A stretch of DNA of 64,000 bases from CAVQRB01 sp963715055 (lineage in GTDB: Bacteria > Pseudomonadota > Alphaproteobacteria > Rhodobacterales > Rhodobacteraceae). Both the position numbers and the translations under genes were made by a program. Of this stretch, positions 58,497-64,000 are shown one piece after another (position 1 is the first letter of the stretch; the number at the start of each line of letters is the position of its first letter). Under the pieces are notes generated by a model. It was not told the DNA's origin. It saw nothing but the letters and a program-made list of their open reading frames with translations, and made no database searches. The stretch lies in assembly GCA_963715055.1 (NCBI GenBank), contig CAVQRB010000002.1, positions 310,001 to 374,000 of the forward strand. The letters are read 5' to 3'.

Positions 58497-59926
58497 TGCG
58501 TTTCCCCCTTGCCGTTGAAACTGCTGTCCCTGTAGGCGCGATCGCCGTTCGAAAGATCTTCCACCCAGAAGCGGATGTCGGCGCGGGCACCTTCGGCCGC
58601 GTCCGATCGCGGCGGGGCGACCACATAGACCCGCTGAAGGTAGGAGGTGTCTGCCGGCACATCGACGATGGAATAGATCGTGCCTTCAAGCTGCACACGA
58701 AGGGCCGGGTCGCCTTTGATGGTGATTCTGAAAGGGCGTGTGTCGTTGTTCTTGTTGCGCAGCCGGATGTCGTATGTGTTGCGGATCGAGCCATCGGACA
58801 GGGTCACGAAGGTCGGGTTGCGCTCCGGTGCCACGGTCATCTCGATATCGGCCCGGATGAAGAGAGCGACGAGCAGGATAACTCCAACTCCACTCCAGAG
58901 CGCCGTGTAGAGCATTGTCCGCGGCCGGAAGATGTGCCGCCAGACGGAGCGCGGCGCGTTGCCTGCGCGTTCGAGTTTCTCATCCGACAGGGCGATATAG
59001 TCGATCAGGCCACGCGGCTTGCCGATCTTGGCCATCACGTCGTCGCAGGCGTCAATGCAGAGCGCGCAGGTGATGCATTCCAGTTGCTGGCCATCACGGA
59101 TGTCGATGCCCATAGGGCAGACGTTCACGCAGGCCATGCAATCGATGCAGTCGCCCATCGGTTCGGTCTTGGCTTCTTCGGAGTGCTTGCGCGGCTCGCC
59201 CCGCCAGCCACGGTAGGCCACGGTCAGCGTGTCTTCATCCATCATCGCGCCCTGGATGCGCGGCCAGGGACAAGCGTAGATGCAGATCTGCTCGCGGGCG
59301 AAGCCGCCGAAGACGAAGGTCGCCGCGGTCAGGACAGCCACGGTGATATAGGCCACGGCAGGCGCCTGCCCGGTGAAGAGGTTGGTAAAAAGCGTCGGCG
59401 CATCCGCGAAGTAGAAGACCCAGGCCCCGCCTGTCGCCAGGGCGATCAGCAGCCAGAGCGTCCATTTCGTGAGCCGCAGGCGCAGCTTGCGGGCATCCAT
59501 CTTTTCCTGGCGGTGCAGGCGCAGGCGGGCATTGCGGTCACCTTCGACCCAGCGTTCGACGAGGATGAACAGATCGGTCCAGACGGTCTGCGGACAGGCA
59601 TAACCGCACCAGACCCGGCCAAGCGCCGAGGTGAAGAGAAAGAGCCCGAGGCCGGCCATGATGAGCAGGCCCGCCACGAAGTAGAATTCATGGCTCCAGA
59701 TTTCGATCCAGAAGAAGTAGAACCGGCGGTTCGCCATGTCGAGCAGCACCGCCTGGTTCGGCAGATCGGGGCCGCGGTCCCAACGAAACCAGGGTACGAC
59801 GTAGTAGATGCCGAGGGTGACCGCCATGATGATCCACTTGAAATTCCTGAACGCCCCGGACACGCGGCGCGGAAAGATCGGCTCGCGGGAGGTGTAGAGG
59901 CTCGGAGGGGGTACTTGGTCGGTCAC
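58493..59926 (-). CDS. ccoG: cbb3 oxidase accessory protein CcoG (FixG/RdxA type)
   Basis: A 477-residue membrane protein that reduces Cu(II) to Cu(I) for CcoN maturation. Five or so membrane helices flank two ferredoxin-type [4Fe-4S] sites: CIDCMACVNVCPMGIDI and LECITCALCIDACDDVM. An extra CGYACPQTVWTDLF motif lies in a membrane loop. It is the first gene of ccoGHIS. Its own FNR box is 60-75 bases upstream, with a -10-like TTTAAC 22 bases after the box. It follows ccoP by 106 bases. Confidence 0.96.
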   Translation of the reverse strand: MTDQVPPPSLYTSREPIFPRRVSGAFRNFKWIIMAVTLGIYYVVPWFRWDRGPDLPNQAVLLDMANRRFYFFWIEIWSHEFYFVAGLLIMAGLGLFLFTSALGRVWCGYACPQTVWTDLFILVERWVEGDRNARLRLHRQEKMDARKLRLRLTKWTLWLLIALATGGAWVFYFADAPTLFTNLFTGQAPAVAYITVAVLTAATFVFGGFAREQICIYACPWPRIQGAMMDEDTLTVAYRGWRGEPRKHSEEAKTEPMGDCIDCMACVNVCPMGIDIRDGQQLECITCALCIDACDDVMAKIGKPRGLIDYIALSDEKLERAGNAPRSVWRHIFRPRTMLYTALWSGVGVILLVALFIRADIEMTVAPERNPTFVTLSDGSIRNTYDIRLRNKNNDTRPFRITIKGDPALRVQLEGTIYSIVDVPADTSYLQRVYVVAPPRSDAAEGARADIRFWVEDLSNGDRAYRDSSFNGKGETQ

Positions 59927-59986
59927 GGCGATCCCTGAAGGTTGAGGGTATTTGTGTCGTTAAAGAACGCGGCGGGGCGGCAGTCC

Positions 59987-60000
59987 TTGAATTGCATCAA
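59987..60000 (-). promoter_or_regulatory. FNR-type box TTGAT-GCAA-TTCAA upstream of ccoG
   Basis: Read on the plus strand it is TTGAATTGCATCAA: TTGA-N6-TCAA, one base off the consensus arms. It lies 61 bases before the ccoG start and within the stem-loop after ccoP. A TTTAAC -10 candidate sits 22 bases downstream of it on the minus strand, the right geometry for activation. Confidence 0.6.
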
Positions 60001-60028
60001 AAAACCGCCGCCCCGAGTGTCACGCGGC
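59999..60028 (-). terminator. candidate terminator of ccoNOQP, overlapping the ccoG FNR box
   Basis: On the minus strand GCCGC (60028-60024) can pair with GCGGC (60011-60007); GG and TTTTTT follow (60004-59999). An alternative larger structure pairs CGGGGCGGC (60015-60007, minus strand) with GCCGCCCCG (59981-59973), enclosing the FNR box. Confidence 0.45.
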
Positions 60029-60032
60029 AGGC

Positions 60033-60899
60033 TTATTCGCCGCCGCCCAGCTGGTGCACATAGAGCGCGACTGCCCGTACTTGTGCTTCCGACAGGCGCT
60101 GGTTCCAAGGTGGCATGACGCCATAGCGACTGTAGGTCACAGTCTCGACCAGCGTGTCGTAGTCGCCGCCATAGAGCCAGATCGCGTCCGCAAGGTTCGG
60201 GGCGCCCTGCTCGATGTCACCAAGGCCCGCCTCGCCGTGGCAGGCGCTGCAGTTGTCGGCGAAGAGCTCGGCACCCGCAGCCGCGAGGGTCGCATCCTGC
60301 GGTTCAGCACCGGAGAGCGTCATCACGTAGTTCGCGACCTGCGCGATCTCTTCTTCTTCCAGCAGGTCCCCGAATGCCGGCATTTGGGAATAGCGCGCAT
60401 CGTCATCATCCTCGTTGCGGATGCCATGGGCGATCGTCAGGTGGATGTTCTCGATATCCCCGCCCCAGAGCCAGTCATCGTCGAGCAGGTTGGGGTAGCC
60501 GACCGCACCTGCCGCACCCGATCCGTGGCACTGGGAACAATAGGTCCGGAACACCGCCGCACCCGACGACACCGCATAGCTGGCGAGCGTCGCGTCGCCG
60601 GCGATCTCGGTCAGTTCCGCACTGACCAACTGGGCGTTGATCCCGGCGTTGGCTTCTTGCACGGCGGCAATCTCCGTGGCGACCTCACCGCGTGTGGAGT
60701 AGCCGAGCAGTCCGGCCGTTGCCGAAGACACCAGCGGCCAGGCCGGATAGGCGAGCGTGTAGCCGATGCCCCAGATGATGGTCAGATAGAAGGTCCAGAG
60801 CCACCAGCGCGGCATTGGGTTATCGAATTCCTCGATCCCGTCCCAGCTGTGGCCGGTGGTGTTCGGATCGCCTTCTTGTTTTGGGGGTATCTTGCTCAT
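60033..60899 (-). CDS. ccoP: cbb3-type cytochrome c oxidase subunit III, CcoP
   Basis: A 288-residue diheme cytochrome c. An N-terminal membrane helix (about residues 33-55, WWLWTFYLTIIWGIGYTLAY) precedes two cytochrome c domains: CSQCHGSG (about residue 137) and CSACHGEAG (about residue 220). It passes electrons from cytochrome c to CcoN. Its start overlaps the ccoQ stop (ATGA) and its stop precedes the ccoG leader. Fourth gene of ccoNOQP. Confidence 0.97.
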   Translation of the reverse strand: MSKIPPKQEGDPNTTGHSWDGIEEFDNPMPRWWLWTFYLTIIWGIGYTLAYPAWPLVSSATAGLLGYSTRGEVATEIAAVQEANAGINAQLVSAELTEIAGDATLASYAVSSGAAVFRTYCSQCHGSGAAGAVGYPNLLDDDWLWGGDIENIHLTIAHGIRNEDDDDARYSQMPAFGDLLEEEEIAQVANYVMTLSGAEPQDATLAAAGAELFADNCSACHGEAGLGDIEQGAPNLADAIWLYGGDYDTLVETVTYSRYGVMPPWNQRLSEAQVRAVALYVHQLGGGE

Positions 60900-61106
60900 T
60901 TCACTGTCTCCTTTGCCGGAGCCTTGTCTTCAGTGCGCGGCGCTGCGGGCCCCGCATCGTTTCGGAAAGGGATGTTCGCCGTATCGGCGTGGAGTCTGCT
61001 TGCTGCCCGGTCGGAAGACCCAGAAGATCATGCCCACGAAGATGCAGAACAAAAGCAGAAGCATCCAGCTGTCGGCGAATTCACGCAGGAGAGTATAGGT
61101 TTCCAT
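60896..61106 (-). CDS. ccoQ: cbb3 oxidase subunit CcoQ (IV), apparent frameshift
   Basis: The first frame (ATG at 61106, METYTLLREFADSWM) has the CcoQ membrane helix and FRPGSKQ. Then one extra base near 60995 shifts it and the frame stops early, near 60931. The family C-terminus DTANIPFRNDAGPAAPRTEDK lies in the next frame and runs to the TGA at 60896-60898, which overlaps the ccoP ATG. The ATGA overlap with ccoP only works in the repaired frame. CcoQ stabilises the oxidase. The repaired protein has about 69 residues. Confidence 0.88.
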
Positions 61107-61117
61107 ATTCCCCTCCC

Positions 61118-61846
61118 TCAGCGGCTTGCATCAGGCGTGAAGGTCGAGAAATCGACCAGCGTGCCCAGCATCTGCAGATAGGCGATCAGCGCGTCGGCCT
61201 CGGAAATCCCCGGCTGACCGTCGAAGTTGCGCACCTGCGCACCCGGATAGCGCTCGAGCATCGCATCGTAGTCGCTGTCCGGATCGGCCTGCGCGCGGAA
61301 GTCGGCAGCTGCCTCTTCGATCATCTCCTCGCTGTAGGGCACGCCGACGAAGGCGTGTGTCCCCAGAAGGTCGCCGACATGCTCGGGGCTGATCAGCGTC
61401 TCTTCGAGGAAGGCGTATTTCGGCATGATCGATTCCGGCACCACAGACTGCGGGTCGCGCAGGTGATCCAGATGCCAGTCATCCGAGTAGCGGCCGCCGA
61501 CCCGCGCCAAATCCGGCCCGGTGCGTTTGGAGCCCCATTGGAACGGGTGATCGTACATGGATTCCGCCGCGAGGCTGTAGTGACCATAACGCTCCACCTC
61601 GTCGCGCATCGGCCGGATCATCTGGCTGTGGCAGACGTAGCAGCCTTCGCGGACGTAGATGTCCCGCCCGGTCAGTTCCAGCGGCGAATAGGGCCGCATG
61701 CCTTCGACTTTCTCGATGGTGTTTTCGAGATAGAAGAGCGGAACGATCTGGACCAGACCGCCGATGGTGACAACCAGGAAGCTGAGCACCAGCAGAAGGG
61801 TCGCGTTGGTTTCGATGAACTTGTGTTTACTGAGGATCGTCGACAT
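61118..61846 (-). CDS. ccoO: cbb3-type cytochrome c oxidase subunit II, CcoO
   Basis: A 242-residue membrane-anchored monoheme cytochrome c. The membrane helix is at about residues 11-34 (ATLLLVLSFLVVTIGGLVQIVP). The heme site is GCYVCHSQMIRPMRDEVERYGHYS (CxxCH near residue 71). It accepts electrons from CcoP and passes them to CcoN. It follows ccoN after 11 bases and is followed by ccoQ after 11 bases. Confidence 0.97.
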   Translation of the reverse strand: MSTILSKHKFIETNATLLLVLSFLVVTIGGLVQIVPLFYLENTIEKVEGMRPYSPLELTGRDIYVREGCYVCHSQMIRPMRDEVERYGHYSLAAESMYDHPFQWGSKRTGPDLARVGGRYSDDWHLDHLRDPQSVVPESIMPKYAFLEETLISPEHVGDLLGTHAFVGVPYSEEMIEEAAADFRAQADPDSDYDAMLERYPGAQVRNFDGQPGISEADALIAYLQMLGTLVDFSTFTPDASR

Positions 61847-61857
61847 CTGTCCCCTCC

Positions 61858-63471
61858 TTATTCAGCAGGGACGACGGTGCCGAGGGACGCCTTGGCAGGC
61901 GCCGCACGGACTGTCATCCAAAGGTTGTAGCACATGATGAGCGCACCGGAGAGGAACAGGACCCCGCCCAGACCACGCACCACATACATCGGGAACTTCG
62001 CGCTCACGGTGTCGGCGAAGGAGTTCACGAGGAAGCCATTGGCATCCACTTCACGCCACATCAGGCCTTCCATGATGCCCGTGACCCACATCGACGCCGC
62101 ATAGAGCACAATGCCGATGGTCGCGAGCCAGAAGTGCCAGCTGACGAGACCCAAGCTGTAGAGCCGTTCGCGCTTCCACAGGACCGGGACGAGATAGTAG
62201 AGCATCCCGAAGGTGATGAGCCCGTTCCAGCCGAGCGCACCCGAATGCACGTGGCCGATGGTCCAGTCGGTGTAATGCGACAGCGAGTTGACCGAGCGGA
62301 TCGACATCATCGGTCCCTCGAAGGTGGACATGCCGTAGAAGGCGAGCGAGGTCACCATCATCCGCAGCACCGGGTCGGTGCGCAGCTTGTCCCAGGCGCC
62401 TTGCAGCGTCATCAGACCGTTGATCATGCCGCCCCAGCTGGGCATCCACAGGATGATCGAGAAGACCATGCCCAAGGTCGCCGCCCAATCCGGCAGCGCC
62501 GTGTAGTGCAAGTGGTGCGGACCTGCCCAGATATAGAGGAAAATCAGCGCCCAGAAGTGGATGATCGAGAGCTTGTAGGAGAAGACGGGGCGTTCGGCCT
62601 GTTTCGGCACGAAGTAGTACATCATGCCAAGAAAGCCCGCCGTGAGGAAGAAGCCCACCGCGTTGTGGCCGTACCACCACTGCACCATCGCGTCCTGCAC
62701 GCCCGAGAAGACCTGAACCGACTTCGAGCCCCAGATCGAGACCGGGATGGAGATGTTGTTGACCACATGCAGCATGGCAACAGTGACGATGAACGACAGA
62801 AGAAACCAGTTCGCCACATAGATATGCGGCTCCTTGCGCCGGATCAATGTGCCGAGGAAGCAGGCGAGGAAGGCGAGCCAGACGACCGTCAGCCAGAGAT
62901 CGACGTACCACTCGGGCTCCGCGTATTCCTTGGATTGCGTGCCGCCCAAAAGATAGCCCGTGGCCGCCAGCACGATGAAGAGCTGGTAGCCCCAGAAGAC
63001 GAACCAGCCGAGGTTGCCGCCCCAAAGCCGCGCCGCAGAGGTTCGCTGGACGATGAAGAAGGAGCTTGCGATCAGGGCGTTGCCGCCGAAGGCAAAGATC
63101 ACCGCGGACGTGTGCAGAGGCCGCAGGCGCCCGAAGTTGCCGAAAGGCTGCGCCCATTCGAAGTTGAGCGACGGGAAGGCCAGCTGGAAGGCGATGACGA
63201 CCCCCACCAGAAAGCCGACCACGCCCCAGAAGGCGGTGGCGATGACCCCGGCCCTGACCACGCTGTCGAAATACTCGTTTTGTGGAATCGGCGCGCGCGG
63301 CTCGTCGGTCGCCCGCAATGTGACGAGGAAAAGCCCGCCCGCCACGATCATGAAGATGATCATGTGGATCTGATAGGCCAGGTCTCTCGCGTAGCTGGCC
63401 GCAATCATCGCAAGCAGCGTGGCAAGCGCCAGCCCGATGAGCTTTGCGTAATGCTGTGTTCCGGTATTCAT
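61858..63471 (-). CDS. ccoN: cbb3-type cytochrome c oxidase subunit I, CcoN
   Basis: A 537-residue heme-copper oxidase catalytic subunit with 12 helices, for high-affinity O2 reduction. Family motifs visible are LRPLHTSAVIFAFGGNALIASSFF (a heme-ligand His), WWYGHNAVGFFLTAGFLG (CuB His), AGPHHLHYTALPDW (His pair) and WTIGHVHSGALGWNGL (heme His pair). The ATG at 63471 has GGAGAG just upstream; an open frame extends to 63678 through the promoter and is not coding. First gene of ccoNOQP; FNR boxes lie about 105 bases upstream. Confidence 0.98.
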   Translation of the reverse strand: MNTGTQHYAKLIGLALATLLAMIAASYARDLAYQIHMIIFMIVAGGLFLVTLRATDEPRAPIPQNEYFDSVVRAGVIATAFWGVVGFLVGVVIAFQLAFPSLNFEWAQPFGNFGRLRPLHTSAVIFAFGGNALIASSFFIVQRTSAARLWGGNLGWFVFWGYQLFIVLAATGYLLGGTQSKEYAEPEWYVDLWLTVVWLAFLACFLGTLIRRKEPHIYVANWFLLSFIVTVAMLHVVNNISIPVSIWGSKSVQVFSGVQDAMVQWWYGHNAVGFFLTAGFLGMMYYFVPKQAERPVFSYKLSIIHFWALIFLYIWAGPHHLHYTALPDWAATLGMVFSIILWMPSWGGMINGLMTLQGAWDKLRTDPVLRMMVTSLAFYGMSTFEGPMMSIRSVNSLSHYTDWTIGHVHSGALGWNGLITFGMLYYLVPVLWKRERLYSLGLVSWHFWLATIGIVLYAASMWVTGIMEGLMWREVDANGFLVNSFADTVSAKFPMYVVRGLGGVLFLSGALIMCYNLWMTVRAAPAKASLGTVVPAE

Positions 63472-63571
63472 CTCTCCGGTGTCCCTTCCGTATCGGCACC
63501 CGCAAGACGCACTTCGCCCCAGGGTTTGCTTCTTTATGGGCCGCTTGTGGCGGAAGCCTGTCGGGCGTTCC

Positions 63572-63585
63572 TTGATCTGTATCAA
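63572..63585. promoter_or_regulatory. FNR/FnrL box TTGAT-CTGT-ATCAA between ccoN and usp
   Basis: A perfect FNR consensus in the divergent region. It is about 107 bases upstream of the ccoN start and about 98 bases upstream of the usp start. It probably drives ccoNOQP in low oxygen. Confidence 0.8.
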
Positions 63586-63603
63586 GGTTTTGCCATTTTG
63601 TGC

Positions 63604-63617
63604 CTGACCCGGATCAA
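63604..63617. promoter_or_regulatory. second FNR-like box CTGAC-CCGG-ATCAA, toward usp
   Basis: Two mismatches to the TTGAT-N4-ATCAA consensus (one to TTGAC-N4-ATCAA). A -10-like TAGACT lies 21 bases downstream in the plus direction, and the usp ATG is at 63677, so it suits activation of usp. Confidence 0.5.
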
Positions 63618-63676
63618 TGCAGCGGCGGACACGGGCGATAGACTGGGCTGATCCCAGGTATGAAAGGAACCCGCTC

Positions 63677-64000
63677 ATGTCCTACAAAACGATCTTCACC
63701 GTGATGACGGAGTTTGACGCCAATTCCCCGGTCCTGACCCAGGCGGTCGCATTGGCGGCCTCCCAGGATGCGCATCTCGAAGTCATGTGTCTCGGGCTCG
63801 ATCGCTCGCACACCAATTACTACGAGGTGGGCGCCAGTGCCATGATCCTGCAGAACTCCATTGAGGAAACCAATGCCAAAGCGGATGCGATTCTCGCGGA
63901 GGCCTCGGCCTTTCTCGGCAGCACGAACCTGCGTTGGAACGCCCTGAGCACGATCGCGACAATCGGCGACGTGACGCGCACCGTTTCCGGGATCGCCCGT
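63677..64000 (+). CDS. universal stress protein, truncated by window edge
   Basis: The first 108 residues of a UspA-fold protein: MSYKTIFTVMTEFDANSPVLTQAVALAASQDAHLEVMCLG, then a charged helix with EETNAKADAILAEASAFL. The 3' end is outside the window. ATP-binding residues of the G-2x-G-9x-G(S/T) motif would lie beyond the edge and cannot be judged. Divergent from ccoN with shared FNR boxes. A usp gene next to ccoN is common in this family and suggests a low-oxygen stress role. Confidence 0.85.
   Translation, partial: MSYKTIFTVMTEFDANSPVLTQAVALAASQDAHLEVMCLGLDRSHTNYYEVGASAMILQNSIEETNAKADAILAEASAFLGSTNLRWNALSTIATIGDVTRTVSGIAR

Noticed and set aside
58496..59938. A 480-codon plus-strand frame antisense to ccoG.
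   Set aside because: Antisense to a protein with clear ferredoxin motifs. Rejected as artefact.
62134..63651. A 505-codon plus-strand frame antisense to ccoN.
   Set aside because: It is the shadow of a certain gene. Charged, no domain, no ribosome site.

Overview
The window is about 64 kb of high-GC DNA from an alphaproteobacterium, most likely a member of the Rhodobacteraceae (Roseobacter group). The basis is gene content and order: a MipZ division ATPase, split F0 subunits b and b' in the order atpI-atpB-atpE-atpX-atpF, ffh-GNATs-chorismate mutase-rpsP-rimM-trmD-rplS-rpmE, and a ccoNOQP-ccoGHIS block facing a universal stress protein gene. It is ordinary chromosomal core DNA. I see no prophage, insertion sequence, CRISPR array, plasmid function or replication origin.

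Layout. 1-6.5 kb: an M24 peptidase and a PLP lyase (minus strand), then an RND efflux adaptor-pump pair. 6.3-9.0 kb: a small GlsB-type membrane protein, then three peptide deformylase paralogs running into fmt (translation-initiation formyl cycle); the third paralog has lost key active-site residues. 9.1-15.5 kb: a PatB/MalY C-S lyase, a Xi-class glutathionyl-hydroquinone reductase, a lone receiver protein behind a perfect CtrA-type box, cobC-cobD (cobalamin), and a lytic transglycosylase. 16-20 kb: smc and a small lipoprotein. 20-25 kb: a GntR/FCD regulator with an operator over its -10 box, a sulfotransferase, and the F0 ATP synthase operon. 24.7-29.8 kb: an ArsR regulator with a palindromic operator, a 22-residue membrane protein, an EamA exporter, a LysR regulator, azoreductase, a GNAT and an OsmC protein. 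30-38.4 kb: ffh translationally coupled to five consecutive GNAT genes, then chorismate mutase, rpsP, a 47-residue membrane protein, rimM, trmD, two small unknowns (one a twin-CX3C protein), rplS and rpmE. 38.4-47.7 kb: an outer-membrane barrel, mipZ, an EamA exporter, two small membrane proteins, an orphan Tat-exported peptide-binding protein, a 50-residue cysteine-rich protein behind an FNR box, and a TRAP transporter. 47.8-55.7 kb: tRNA-Met(CAT), hemE, hemC, hemF, an SDR protein, an RsmC-like methyltransferase, clpS, a HAD phosphatase and a D,D-carboxypeptidase. 55.7-64 kb: ccoS-I-H-G and ccoP-Q-O-N (cbb3 oxidase and its assembly factors), then the start of a universal stress protein gene.

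How the genes work together. The clearest regulatory theme is low oxygen. FNR-type boxes (TTGAT-N4-ATCAA) lie upstream of ccoN/usp, upstream of ccoG, and upstream of the small CxxCxxCxxxC gene. This proposes that unknown gene as part of the FnrL regulon next to the high-affinity oxidase.

Data-quality warning. Seven conserved genes each carry one apparent single-base indel: the M24 peptidase, smc, sulfotransferase, azoR, the fifth GNAT, hemC and ccoQ. In every case the homologous protein continues at once in another frame. Because smc, hemC and ccoQ are expected to be needed, I read these mainly as sequence errors and give merged coordinates for them. The best leads for new biology are the two small Cys-rich proteins, the FNR-controlled micro-gene, the five-gene GNAT array and the degenerate deformylase paralog. 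None is proven to be a new system.
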